Source of the DNA: Cheiracanthium punctorium | Lineage: Eukaryota; Arthropoda; Arachnida; Araneae; Cheiracanthiidae | Reading direction: 5' to 3' | Length of the DNA: 64,000 nt | Assembly: GCA_038373885.1 (NCBI GenBank) | Contig: JAWZYV010019563.1 | Span: 310,001 to 374,000 of the forward strand | In this document: one piece after another, positions 33,884 to 46,225 of the stretch | Layout of the letters: every line of letters begins with the position of its first letter | Position numbering within the stretch: position 1 is the first letter of the stretch | Made by a program: the position numbers and the translations under genes | The notes under the pieces: model-generated | The model's input: the letters and a program-made list of their open reading frames with translations, nothing else | The model's database searches: none | What the model was told of the DNA's origin: nothing

Positions 33884-35288
33884 ACTAGCTAATACCCGCG
33901 ACTTCGTCCGCGTCGGCTTTAGAGTTAGATACCGAGAGAAATGAAGCATGTGTGAATAACACATATGTTTGCGACAAAAGAAACTGCATTTAAATATTAT
34001 TTGCTTTTTACTTATCTATATATAAATTTGAAACATGTTTTTTTCCTGTATCCACTGAATTGAGATAACGGCTGGGTGTAAAAACTCGGTTTAGGTGTCT
34101 GAAGAAAGGTCTCGGCCTGTAGATGTGCCATCAAAAGAGAAAATTAGAAAAAGTCGAACGGTTCGGGCGTAACAGAACGACGAAGGTGAAATATCAATAC
34201 ATCTATCCCTATGTTAATTTGAAACGCGTTTTTCTTTCGTCAACTAAATTGAGAGAACGGCCGGGTGTAGAAATTTGGTTGAGGTGTCTAAAGAAAGGTC
34301 TTGGTCTGTAGATGTGCCATCAAAAGAGAAAATCAGAAAACATCGAACGGTTTAGGCGTGGCGGAACGGCAAAAGTGCAAATTTTCGCCATAGAAATAAC
34401 ATTGTGGTTTATTAACCCATTGTTGCAGTTTTAAACGACTTTATTTTGGCGCCTTATTGCTTATTTCTTTAACTTTTCAGTTGTATGTTTGATTTTGGAT
34501 ATTTATCAGCAGCGCCAGAAAATGCAAATAAATCAGAAAGTGCCCTTTGCGGATTAATTATTTGTCCCTCGAAAAATCCAGGTCAAGTCCCTCTTTTCTT
34601 CGAATTCCGCTGATTTTTACTACTTTCTTCGATAAATAAACCATTTTGTGATTCTATATTTTGCATTTATATTAATAAACTTACCAGGTATATTCTTATT
34701 AGAATAAGAGCAAGTATGATTTTAAAAAAAGAAATAAAAACCGTTACTTCACCATAAAGAGAAATTAATCCCATTCTAAATTAAAAGGTTTTGGACAAAT
34801 TCACGCGAAATATAGCAGATATTGCCAAATAGAGTTCAGTCTTGGAGACTTATTTTTTGACGACAAACTTGGCGATAACTCGCTAAAACTGGCAATTCTC
34901 CGCCATAGACATAACATTGTGCACCTGGAGAACATTCATTTTGTATTATTATAGATAGACAGATTTGGCATAAAACTGGCATAATTTCCGTATTATTTAA
35001 TGTTTTTCAGATGCACGCGCTTCTGTATTGAAGTAATACCATTCTTGTTAGCTCAAAACATGAATCATTTGATACGGGCGAAACTCGCCAAGCATGGCAA
35101 CGTAAAAATGGTTTTTAATTAATAATTAAAAAAGTAATTAAAAATCTAAAATTCTAAGTAGCCTTTAACCTTCTCCAGGGTCCCATTTATATCTAAACCA
35201 AAATTCATCCTAATCGATTCAGCGGTTTAGGCGTGTAAGCGTCATAAACAAACAAATTCACTTTCGCATTTATAATATTAGTAAGGAT
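33884..35288 (+). repeat. Interspersed repeat inserted in a microsatellite
   Basis: The left edge CTAGCTAATACCCGCGACTT follows directly after a (TA)n run. The right edge TTATAATATTAGTAAGGA is followed by (AC)n/(AT)n. Such CTAGCT-CCCGCG starts and TTATAATATTAGTA ends mark a repeat class widespread in arthropods, but I do not assign a superfamily. It contains an internal tandem duplication of about 190 bp (from about 34022 and 34212). No coding. Confidence 0.6.
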
Positions 35289-35299
35289 ACACACACACA

Positions 35300-36780
35300 C
35301 ATATATATGTACATATAAATTAGACATGGGTCTTGGGTAGTGGATCTTTTATAAATTAGATTTGGATCTTGGAAGCAATAAACAATTCTAAAATACACGA
35401 AGGTAAAAAGAAAACTTTAAGCGTTAACTGTTTACAGCCCTTAAACCAGCAAAAACTTTGAATGAAACTGCTGAATTAAATGTAAAACGGCATGAGGTGA
35501 AGACAACTTAAAAAATACGCGTCCGGTATCTTTTATAAAGAAATGCACTCCAGATCAAAACAGGTGCCATAGGTACACCCTTACGGGGTAGAGATAGCAA
35601 AAGCCGCACGGCGATATAAATATATCAAGTTTCTTTTTCAACTTTTTTTTTTCTGTAGAAGGAGATATGATTTTTCACAAAAAGAAAAGGGTTCGTTTTC
35701 AAATTCGACTCATGAGACTTCCCCAATTAAAAAAAGAAAAATTTCATGCATTTTATTTAAATTTTTTTGAGTAATTTTGGTCACCTCATTTTGAAAATGA
35801 GAGTCCCAGCTCTTGTTCATCAGGAGAGGCTAGCTCACGTCGCAGAATATGTCTTTTAGAGCAGAGCCTCTAGAAGTACCAAGCAGCACAGACTCAATTT
35901 TTAATACAGAGGAATTTCGCCTACTTCGAAAATTGCTGTTTAGTTTACGGCCGGTTTAATCCAGTTTACGGCCGGTCACATTATATTAGCAATATCTTCC
36001 GGAAATTTGAATATTTAACATTTTTTCAGGGATGATTAGCTCAGTTTAATACTGAAAAGCTAACGCTTAAACAATAAAAATTTAGATATTCATTCAGATT
36101 TTAAGAGAGTTAGCAGCCGCCCCACCTTTTTCGGTTTGCGGACTGTGATGAGACTAAACTCAAGCTACAACAAAATTAGGAAGAGCGAGGACCCAACTTA
36201 CAAAAAGCTCAAAGTCTTCACATATTAGGCTTCATGAGAACCAGATAGATAAATTTGTTACCTTTCTATTCACACTTACAAATTTTCCGATTTTTTTTAT
36301 GCACATGCACAGCGGTTTCTTCTATCTTCTGAGAACACTCAAGCCAGGTCCACTAGTCTCTAATTTTTACTCACCCCCGCCCCCCTCCCCTGAAAAGCTA
36401 AAATTTGTGGAGATTTCTTTTTTTTAAATTCTCTTTGTTTTTGTCTAAGCTTTGTTTATTGTGTAAAATTTCAAGGCTATTATATTTACCAGTGGCCAAT
36501 ATTCGATCGTAATTCATTAAGTTTTTAAGTTTTAACGTTATTGAGATTCTTTGGTCAAAGAGAATACCTCTATAGTTATTGCATATAATTTTTTTTTCTT
36601 TTAATTTTGTTTCAGTACATCAGCTGCGAACTTATACAAATACGTCATTATACATTAATTTTCGATTCATTCGAAAAATACGAACGATAAGAAAAATGAA
36701 GTATAGCTTGTCTAAGCCTTATTTAAAAAACATATAATGCGTTTTTTTTTACATTATTATAATAATTGCTAGTCTCTCCA
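35300..36780. other. AT-rich spacer, nothing firm
   Basis: A short direct duplication of GTTTACGGCCGGT occurs near 35943-35980. No gene was recognised. Confidence 0.4.
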
Positions 36781-36787
36781 GGTTTTG

Positions 36788-36990
36788 GTCCCACCATTGG
36801 CCGGACACATAGTGCTCTGAACTGGGAGACGGAAGGGCGATCGCCCACCTAACCGTTCGCAGTTTTCCGTGGCTTTCTCCGAAATTTAGCTTAAATAAGG
36901 GTTAGGACCCCTTAGGAAAACCCCCACGGAGGGCACCGTGCCCATCGGCTTAGACTCCACGCTAGATAAGTGGCCGTAATCCCACAAAAA
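36788..36990 (+). repeat. tRNA-derived SINE, B box deleted
   Basis: Same family as 4300 and 8092: CTCTGAACTGGGAGACGGAAG, CCTAACCGTTCGCAGTTTTC, TTAGGACCCCTTAGGAAAAC, TAGATAAGTGGCCGTAATCC. The B-box segment is missing between GGAAGG and CCTAACC, so the copy is probably silent. Confidence 0.7.
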
Positions 36991-37620
36991 CAACTACTGG
37001 CCAGGCTTTGTCAAGGCTATACAGTTATTTTGCTTGTTTTTTCAATGTGTAAAACTCAATTTTGTAAGTTTTATACGAAAAATTAAACACGAAAAATTAA
37101 AAACAAAATAAGAATACATGCTTTGTATTTTTTATGTATTTAATGAAACAGAAAAAGCCGGAAGATTAAAAAAGTTGGCGCAGGTCACAATTATTTGGCG
37201 ATTTTTCAGTTATGCCCGGCTAACCCGAAAATTCCCCAAACCGCTAATAGTCAAAGAATTCAAAAACTCTACTGGATGCTCACTCTGATTTCATTGTCAT
37301 CATGGCAAATTATTTTATCGTAGCAATGATATATTCTTTGTTCGCCAGGTATTCGATTAAATATATTAGTATTAATAAAAGTACTATCATCATTTTTAAG
37401 TACTAAAATAACAGAGTAAATAGTATGCTATGTCGGAAATATGTTCATACACCTCATTAATAATACAATACTATTTTTATCTCCTATTGATTGCTGACGT
37501 ATTTCAATAATATTTTCACTAAATTGGCGAATAATTTCATTTTTTGAAAACTTTGTTAGAATACTATACCCCTATAGTATCGTTGTAACTTAATGTTGTT
37601 ATTTCAAAATTATCACAGCA
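36991..37620. other. AT-rich spacer, nothing recognised
   Basis: No feature was seen beyond scattered GGCGA half sites. Confidence 0.35.
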
Positions 37621-37624
37621 ACAT

Positions 37625-38610
37625 GGGCGTCACTAGCTATGGGCAAGAGTGGGCAGATGCCCACCCTTGCTTAAGGAAATCGCACATAAAGTCTGAAATA
37701 TGGTCATTTTTTTAAATCTGATGCTAAGTAAATCATTAATTTTATTTAAATATGTTGCAGAGGAAAAATGTACAAAATTGTTAATCTTAAATAACTTTTT
37801 GAAGAATGTCTTAGGAAAATAAACTAAAAAAATAGAATAAAAAAATGAAACACAACCAAAGGAATAAGAATTGTAGCCTACGTGTGTGGTTGTAGTGAAC
37901 CACGAACTCTTCAAAAATCTTTTGCATGAAGTGTCCCAAATCACCATTAACTTTTTCTACATGAACACTTAGCATGCAATCTCAAATCCACCCTTGTTGA
38001 TCTTATCCAAGACTTTACTAGAGAACTGAAAAGTCTTTCTACTGTACAGGTAGTAGCTGCAAATGTTAGGGCTATCTGCAAGCCTTTAGACACTGTAGGC
38101 AAGAACTTAGTATGATGGCTTAATAAATCGACCAAGTGCTTTTGCATCAAATATTGTTATTATAGGAGAAATTTGCCACAGCTCATATCATTCGACAAAA
38201 TGTTTTATAGGAAAGTCTCCATAGGAACTTCCTATAAGTTTCATTTCCGTTATAGTGTTTTGCACCAATTTTTTTCATCGTTGTTGGGTAAAATGCAAAT
38301 AGGTTGTAGTCAACTATTCTTTGTCTGCATAGAACCTTTTTCCGAGCGATGTTATTAATCTATCCAAATAATTAACGTTCTTAAGCACTCTTCTGCTTCT
38401 ATTTTAATTTCTGGGTTAGATCTGCAGACTTGGTGACTAACTGTACGACGACACCTCAGTTTAATATCGTGAGCTTCTGCTATTTCTTTAACTGGTGTAA
38501 AGAAAGTGGCGAGTTTTGGGGGGAGGGTGACCCACACTCTTGGGGGATTAAATTTGTCTAAAATTCGTCCCCTACGCGTCAAATAATTAAAATTTGCATT
38601 CTGCTGCATG
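37625..38610 (-). pseudogene. hAT transposase pseudogene, C-terminal half
   Basis: On the minus strand the order is: a P52rIPK/ZMYM-like segment (PPRVWVTLPPKLATFFTPV, then QVCRSNPEIKIEAEECLRT) at 38609-38355, a heavily broken middle, then an hATC dimerisation block with TTCTVERLFSSLVKSW and RSTR at about 38060-37990, and a trailing FMQKIFEEFVVHY and RRLQFLF. CATGGGCGTCACTAG at 37624 looks like its hAT 3' terminus with an adjacent GGGCAAGAGTGGGC. Frameshifts and stops are numerous. The 5' end and partner terminus were not found. Confidence 0.65.
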
Positions 38611-39655
38611 AAAATAGGTTAACTTGAACGCCAGATAGGTCGATTTGGGTGTATTGTTGTTTAACATAGGGTTTTCTTGAATTCTCGAGAAATATTGACA
38701 CTATCGCTTACTTGACTTCAGTTTTAAAAGCTTATTTTTGCAAAATTTAACGATTTTTCGCCAAAAAGTCACCAGCTTGGCGACATTTGACGAGTTTTTC
38801 TCAATGGGGCCTGTAATGTTTGCTTTCCTGCATTAGGATTATGCATTATGTATTTCTCAATTTCGTTTCTATTACCTGTTGAAAGTTCGGGATTGATAGA
38901 GATTTACCTCTGGAATGTTCGTGCAACGTCGGCGTAAGGTGTAAAAGTGGAGGATTGTTCCAGAGTTCAGTCAGCTATTGCGAGCAGACGTTGATTCTGC
39001 TGAGACCATGAGGCTCTGATTGCGTGCTTTTATAAGCGATCCGTCCTTTGTTTTTAGAAGCTTATTTTTCAAAGCACTTTGGGCTTTTCTTTATTGTTGA
39101 ATCTTCAGGAACTGATAATTTGTCTCGAGAATTTCCACTGAATTTTAGCCCGTGGAAGAAATTTTTATTGCGTGTTGCTGTTTCTGTCCCTCTGGCAACC
39201 GCGTAGCGGTGGCATATCCCCCCCTACAGGACGGCGATGGGCAGAAGCGGGCGGCTACCATTTTAACGAGCCCCAGTGGAAGGAAGTCCGACTTCGCTCA
39301 GGGTCTCCTAATTTAGAACCAATTCCAGAGGAAGGACCGACTTCCCGAAATCGGCAACCTCAGAGGTAACTTTGAACATGGATTTATTGCGCATGAAGTA
39401 CAGCATCTGCGAAAGCTACTGTGTTAAACTGGCTCTTATAAATCGTTTTACTACTTATTTATTGAGATTTGTGTTTAGCAGATAGTTCATCGACTTTCTA
39501 ATAAAATTTGTCTTTCGTCCTTGTCAACTGGACTGTTTACTAGAACTTTCCATCCACACTGTACCTTTAAGCTTCGAACCCAGAAACTAAGCAGAGTTTT
39601 CTGCAACAATAATTTTGAACGTACTCTCAAAACTACTGCGATTAGATATGAATAT
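38611..39655. other. Spacer with a GC-rich open patch at 39172-39369
   Basis: A 65-codon open frame on the plus strand (SGGISPPTGRRWAEAGGYHF region) ends near a donor-like AGAGGTAACT. TTTTATAAGCG near 39030 could be a TATA-like element. I do not recognise the peptide; it could be an exon of an unrecognised transcript or retroelement leader. Confidence 0.3.
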
Positions 39656-39659
39656 TTTT

Positions 39660-41612
39660 ACTTCCTTGTACGTAGTATAAGGAAGTAATGTGATCACGTA
39701 AAATTTCGGGGGCCAAATTTCGACATAAAAACCGATTTTGACTACCTCTAAATTTAATTAAAAATTTTTTTTCGATGCATCTCATCGTAGGCTAGCATGC
39801 ACGATCATAATTAACGCGTCTTGCAACTCATTTTGACCAGTGGCGAGTCTACTGTGGCCAGTTTTTTCCATGCCGTCTGTACGTACGTACGTACGTATGT
39901 ATGTAACTCGCATAATCTCAAAAACTAATGGTCGTAGAATGTTGAGATTTGATATTTAGGATTGTTCTATGATCTAGTTGTTGCACCTCCCCTTTTGGTG
40001 GCAATCGAATGGATAGTTTATGTACAGGACCGCCCAAAAAGATTTCGAAATACATTACGCTCTATGGGCCGAAATTCATTAAACTCGCCTAACTCAAAAG
40101 CTATTAGGCGTAGAATGTCGAAACTTCATATTTTGGATAGTTGTAACATCTAGTTGTGCACCTCCCCTTTTGGTTCCATTCGACTGGATAGTTTATCTAC
40201 AGGACTGCCCAAAACACTTCGAAATTACATTACACTCAATGGGCCGAAATTCATTAAACTCGCATATCTCAAAAACTGTTAGGCGTTGAATGTTGAAACT
40301 TTATATTTAGGATTGTTGTAACATCTAGTTGTGCACCTTCCCTTTCGGTTTCCATTCGACTGAATAGTTTATCTACAGGACCGCCCAAAAGATTCGAAAT
40401 ACATTGCGCTCTATGGGCCGAAATTCATCAAAGCGTTTTTTAGAGGTATTGGGCTATTTCAAACGACTCAGAAGTGATATATGCTGTAAAGAGTTAGAAA
40501 ATGAATTTCTCCATTAAAAAAAGTGTCTTTTTCATTTATAGTTCTGCTACAGGAACACTCAAAAGATTTCCAATACATTACGGTCAATAGCAATTTTAGG
40601 GGCATTCATCCATTTCAAGCACAATACCGTCCTACCACATAAGTTAGGTAATGGTCCGACCACGGTCACGTGCCTCCCTCAAGAACTATGCCAAAAGTCG
40701 CCAAGCTAGGCGACTTTTGGTGTATGTGTAGTGCATATTTAACTCTCAAATCTCAAAAACTATTATGAAATTTCATATATAAGAATGTTGTAACATCTAG
40801 TTGTGCATCTCGATTTTTGGTTCCAATCTACTGGAGAGTTTATTTACAGGACCACCGAAAAGAATTTCAGTACCTTAATGTCTATGGACATCTTCAATAT
40901 AATACAGTCATTGTTTGGTACATGCCCAAAATCTCGCCGTCTGTCCTCGACCTTGGCGAGTTTTGGCGAAATATCGCCAATATTTGGCGATAGTCAGTCA
41001 TTTGGTCCATGCCCAAAGTATCGCCATTTGTTATCGTTCTTGGCGAGTTTTGGCGGAATATCGCCAAATTTGGCGATAATCTGTTATTGTTTGGTTCATG
41101 CTTAAAATCTCGCCAAATGTCTTCGACATTGACGAGTTTCGCCGAAATATCGCCAAATTTGGCGCCAAAAATTATTTCCTATTTTGTATAACTCTAAAAC
41201 TTTAACCGTAGATTTTTTAACTTTGTATTTAGAACTATTGTAATATCTAACTGTTTTCAATATCTTTTTTGACAGCAATCGACTGAGAATTTATTTACAG
41301 GGTGAGCCAAATGACTTTAAATACATTGAGGTGTATGGATGCATTCAATTCATTGAAAGTCTGTGGTCAATGACTACTTTGGCTATCCCCAAAATCTCGC
41401 TGACTATCTCAAGTTTGTCGGCTTTTGGTGAAATATCGCCAAATAAAGTGTCAGAAGGAAATCTTTCAAATTGAACTCAGCTTGGCGATATCGAAATATT
41501 TGGCTAGAAATCGCTAAACCTTACTATTATTGATATTTTATCTCTTTCAAACAAATAAATTTAGAGGAAGTGCATCGAAAATATTTTTGATCTAATGGAC
41601 GTGCAAGGAAGT
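39660..41612 (+). repeat. R1 repeat element, longest copy, about 1.95 kb
   Basis: The ends ACTTCCTTGTACGT and the complement of ACGTGCAAGGAAGT (one mismatch) form a short inverted repeat. The first third consists of three units of about 176 bp (AACTCGCATAATCTCAAAAA-type starts at 39905, 40082 and 40257). The middle has units of about 86-90 bp beginning ATGCCCAAAATCTCGCC (40922, 41007, 41097) and packed with TTGGCGA/TCGCCAA palindromes. TTTGGCGCCAAA near 41159 equals a symmetric E2F-type site. There is no protein-coding frame. A (TACG)n run lies at 39883-39897. Confidence 0.7.
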
Positions 41613-42059
41613 CATGTGTTGGACACATCAGATTTTTTTAATTCATCAATATGCTGTCTAACAGAAAGCAGATGTCAACAGATTGCAGGGTGTTGGCTAC
41701 AAGGCTCTGGGTATGAGGAGTACTTAGCTATGATGCATATAGCTACGATGAACTTTGCGAGGTTGAAGCACATTGCAATTAATACGCCTTTATTAGAGTA
41801 TTACTGAGAACTGTTTAATTTTGTGAATTTTCATACCAGCTTTGTAAACGAAATTTGTTTAATTTGAAAAACAAATTAAAATATACAGTAAAGTTCCAGC
41901 GAAGGGTTGTTTTAATCGATTGTATTTTTGTGAAGGAAACTTTTTAATCGATTATAATTTTGTAAAGGGGCCGTTTTAATACACTGTAATTTGGTGAAGG
42001 GGCTGTAAAACGTATATATGTATATGTACGAATATATTATAAAGCATGCACGCAAGCAT

Positions 42060-42112
42060 GTCTCACTCTTAAATTTTGCCCGCCCTTCTAAAAAATCCTG
42101 GTGGCGCCCATG
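42060..42112 (-). mobile_element. Solo hAT-type terminus
   Basis: Read on the minus strand, CATGGGCGCCACCAGGATTT followed by TAGAAGGGCGGGC belongs to the same terminus class as the 22408-22596 MITE. No partner end was found. Confidence 0.4.
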
Positions 42113-42305
42113 CACAACAGTGCGCCAGACTTGGCGCAAAATATTGCGTGCCAATTTACTTCTCTATTTTTTTACAGTGCATGAACATATTATACATTAA
42201 TTTTACCATTCGCACAACCACCTCGATATGAACTTTAACTGTGCCAAATTTCACACTCCTCCGTGAATTGGCAAAAAAATTTTCCTTAGCTTATTTATAT
42301 ATTAA

Positions 42306-44829
42306 ACTAGCTGAAGTACCCGTTCTTCGCACGGGAATGAATGGACTTTTTGATATTACGATTTGTGGTGATTACTATTCATTGTAATAAACAGATATAG
42401 CAAAGTATATATCGCGTTATATTGTGTCCAATAATCATGCATACCGAATTGCAAGGCAATCGTTTGTACGGTGCAGAAGGCCATGCGGCGTAGCGCAATC
42501 TAGTGGCGAGTTTTAGCAAAACGGATACGGCGAAAATATTTTTCGCATTCAGATATCGATGTATACGAATTTTCATGACTATCGGCTGGACAGTCCTGAA
42601 GTTCATGTGTTGACGCGACATTTAGTGGCAAGTTATAAGAAAATGGATAGCGCCAAACTCTTCCCCGTGTTCAAATATCTATGTATACCTATTTTCATAG
42701 CGATCATTTGCACAGTCAAGAAGTGATACACTGCAGGGCCATCCAGTGGTTCAATAAAGTAATGATTTGCTACAGCGCCGTCAAGTGGCGAGTTATAGCA
42801 AAATGGATAACGCCAAAATATTCTCATTGTTCAAATAGCTATGTATACTGATTTTCATAGCGACCGTGTTCAACTATCTATGTATACCAATTTTCATAAC
42901 GATCATTTCCACAGTCAAGAAGTGATACACTGCAGGGCCATCTAGTAGTTAATTAAAGTAATGATTTGCTACAGCGCCGTCAAGTGGCGAGTTATAGCAA
43001 AATGGATAACGCCAAAATATTCTCATTGTTCAAATAGCTATGTATACTGATTTTCATAGCGACCGTTTGAATGGTCAAGAATTTGGCCTGCTGCAGCGTC
43101 ATCTAGTGGCGAGTTAAAATAATAATGCATTGCAGTGTCATCTAGTGGTGAGTAACATCAAAAGGAACGCAGTTAGAATATATTCTTCGTGCTCAAATGT
43201 GTAAGTATAAAAAATTTTATGCCGACGGTCGAACGGTATAGAAGTTGATGCTTTTCAGCGCCATTTAGCGGCAAGTTACAGCAAAATGGATAGTGAAAAA
43301 TATTCTCCGTGTTCTAATATTCGCGTGTACCAAATTTCATCGAAATCGGTTGGACGATATTCGCATAGCAAACGGCTAAACGGAATAGAATTCGACGTTC
43401 TGCTGCGCCACCTTGTGGCAAGTTAGAGGAAAACGGATAGCATAAAAAGCTTCTCGATGATAAAAGACTTAGGTGAACCAAATTTCATGGTGCAACGGTG
43501 CTCAACGGTGCTGGAGTTTTTCAACCTCATACACTCATACCAACATTCATTTTTATCTATAACCAGTGTCATTATATATCCCAGTCTCAAATAAAATCCA
43601 GTTTCAAATCTAAGCCTCGCCAAAGTGCCAACATACGCCATTTTGCAAGCGTTTTTTCAGGAAATCATTCGAAGCATTGACTTAGCAGCAATAATATATG
43701 GGAAATGGTTCGACCGCGAAAAAGTAAAGCAAGCCTTTATTTGAAAAGTTGAATCCCTTAATACAGCCGAATTTTTTAAAATTATCAACTATAACGTGTT
43801 TTATTCATCATTACTCCGATGTACTAAATGAGAAGATTTCAATTTTCTGAAATTTGGCGGAATTCCCCCAACTTAAATCAATGTACTCATTTGGCGAGAA
43901 TTCTGGAGATAGATCAATTGAAATCCCTTAATAACTGCATTATTTCTTCACGGATCATTAAAATTTAACGCTGTATTCTAATAAAACCTTTGCACTTGTT
44001 TTCAAAAATCTATTTCCTTAAGCTCTCAATAAATTGCGCCAAGCCGAAATCTGTGCAAACCGCTAGAACTCACTTTCACAAAATCGGCATTTGAGCCATT
44101 TTATTTTTTCGCCAAACTAAAATAATTTACCTATTAGCCTCGGAAATCTTCAATTCTTATTGTTTTGCGTGTAAAGCATTACATTCCTGCTCTGATTTCC
44201 CATGCACACGATATTATAATTTAAAAAAAAATAACCTTACGAATATAAACTAACAAAAAAAATCATTATTATTCTTTTATTTTTACTTTGAGAATTTAAA
44301 ACATTTTATTCGGCAAAATCGCCACACATGGCAACCACGATCCTTATTTCACACTTTTTTCACTACAGGGGTTACAATTACGGAAAGCTTTTTGCGTGAA
44401 TAGCATAAAAAATCTCTTAAATTCCGGGAACGGGTGGACTTTCAAAGTTTTAAAGTGGATTACGATTTATTCTACATTATTTTACATATCTGTGCTAAAT
44501 TTCAGGCCGATAGGTCCATTTTTGTGGATTTGTATACGAACGACATTTTATTCGGCAAAATCGCCACACATGGCAACTACGATCCTTATTTCACACTTTT
44601 TTCACTACAGGGGTTACAATTACGGAAAGATTTTTGCGTGAAGAGCATAAAAAATCTCTTAAATTCCGGGAACGGGTGGACTTTCAAAGTTTTAAAGTGG
44701 ACTATGAGTTATTCTGTATTATTTTACATATCTGTACTAAATTTCAGGCCGATAGGTCCATTTTTGTGGATTTGTATACGAATCAAATCCACAAACAAAC
44801 AAACAGAATTTCATTTTTATTTATAAGAT
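42306..44829 (+). repeat. 2.5-kb interspersed repeat with internal tandem duplications
   Basis: It starts ACTAGCTGAAGTACCCGTTC, related in form to the 33884 repeat. It ends after AACAAACAAACAG with TTTCATTTTTATTTATAAG. Units containing TAGTGGCGAGTT, ATGTATACC and TTTTCATAGCGA recur. A 199-bp duplication is seen at 42702/42901, and a near-identical 242-bp tandem pair at 44301-44542 and 44543-44784. Open frames in the last pair arise from the duplication and have no domain. Confidence 0.65.
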
Positions 44830-45225
44830 TATCCTCATTGTTTTTTTATTTTATTTGTTTAATTTCCCCGCCTCTTTAGTTGTTTATATTTTGTTTTCAA
44901 TTTAAAATTCGAAAGATTGTTTAGAACACGATTAGGAAAGCTCTGAGTATCTTGTTTTCCTCATAATTTTAAATGCTTTTTGTATTTATTGTATTTGTTT
45001 TCATCGTGTTGTTTCTCTTAAAATTTAAAGGCTTGGGAGCATCCCTCTTTGGTTAGCCTTACCATTCTCAGTATGGCCTGGGATTTCGATAATGTTATCC
45101 TCTGAATTCGACCTACTATTAGATTTCGTCTCGAGGACCTCAGAAGAAATCCTTTCTCGAACCACCTCTCTCTGTGATACTGGTAAAATCCCTTGTTTTT
45201 ATCCTGCTTCTATTTTTAGCCTTGA

Positions 45226-45696
45226 CCCTTTAAGGCGCAACCCTTTCCCAATGCTGAAAAAAGGGCAGCCGTTGCCATCGATTGACTTAACTACCAGCAA
45301 GATGGCGGATGATCGAAACGTTCATCACGTGCCACAGATCTAGAGACCCTTTTTTGACGATAGCTGGCTGTATGGCACAACCACAGTTAAGGCTGTGTGG
45401 CACAGCCACAGGCGCACAGTTAAGTCGAGCGATGGCAACGGCTGCCCTTTTTTCAGCATTGCACAATCTATCCAGCTGTTCTCGCATTCTTCCATTTTTC
45501 AGCAGATGCCAGTGCTGATAAAAATAATCGTGACTATTTCTTTACGGGAAATGACGTACTAAAAAGTAAAGGATTCTCGTGGAGCTATGTCACCCGCAAC
45601 TATTTTTATAGAAATCCAATCTATTCTTCGTGACTGTGAACAGCCAGAACGCCAAAGTTTGGTGTTCCCAGAGCGAGAAAATTGCGCGTTAAAGAG
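45226..45696. mobile_element. TTAA-type foldback MITE, copy A (471 bp)
   Basis: The left end CCCTTTAAGGCGCAACCC and the complement of the right end CTCTTTAACGCGCA pair. TTGA and TTAA flank it. Just inside the left end an AATGCTGAAAAAAGGGCAGC block runs inward to AGCAAGATGGCGGA. Most of the same block returns inverted at about 45421-45460. The rest of the right half matches 48850-49088. Confidence 0.75.
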
Positions 45697-45989
45697 TTAA
45701 TTTACCTTTTCTGGGTTGAATTAGCTCTATTAGCACTTTGGATAAAGGTGAGCAATACCCTATCCCCCCCCCCCGATGTTAATTAAAGAAGAAAATCATA
45801 ATTTAACTAATAAAATGCTGAATGGTTATGCCATCACCTACACTAAGAAATTCAGCGTGTTGTACAACTGGCAACCCTTGGACACAAAAATGGCGACTTG
45901 TACTAACTCCTATATCCAAGTAGCCTTAGTTTAGAGTAACCCTGCTTGTGGTAATAATACATTCACCTAAGACTGTGAATGACCATTTG

Positions 45990-46225
45990 CCCCACCATGG
46001 CCGAGTGGACAAGACATTTAAAATGGCAGACGGCCGAAGTATGAAGGTCCCGGGTTCGGGCCGCATCGAGCAGCTGTCGATTTAACGGTCTGGAGTTTTA
46101 GTCGGTTTTTTCCAGATATAACGTGAGAATACGCATTAGAACCCCTTAGAAAGTTCTCCGTCCAAGACATCCCCCATCCTTGGCAGATAGCCCAAGTGTA
46201 GCTTTGCCTTAACAACACAAACAAA
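45990..46225 (+). repeat. tRNA-derived SINE, family 2, intact head
   Basis: A near-perfect A box TGGCCGAGTGG at about 45998 and the B box GGGTTCGGGCC at about 46052 sit at tRNA-like spacing. The body has TAACGGTCTGGAGTTTT, CGCATTAGAACCCCTTAGAAA and CATCCTTGGCAGATAGCCC, with a tail of AACA repeats. The 3' half recurs at 19455 and 47215. No cloverleaf follows, so it is not a tRNA gene. Confidence 0.8.

Noticed and set aside
37624..38610. Complete hAT element
   Set aside because: Only one terminus could be seen and the transposase lacks its N-terminal half, so it is listed as a pseudogene rather than a bounded element.
40803..41191. 100-residue frame on the plus strand
   Set aside because: It lies wholly in R1 tandem units and repeats the same peptide text; repeat artefact.
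44396..44879. 80-130 residue frames
   Set aside because: The frames repeat the same residues because of the 242-bp tandem duplication; no family resemblance.
45995..46065. tRNA gene
   Set aside because: A and B boxes are good, but no acceptor, anticodon or T-arm pairing closes, and the sequence continues into a body shared with other copies; it is a SINE.
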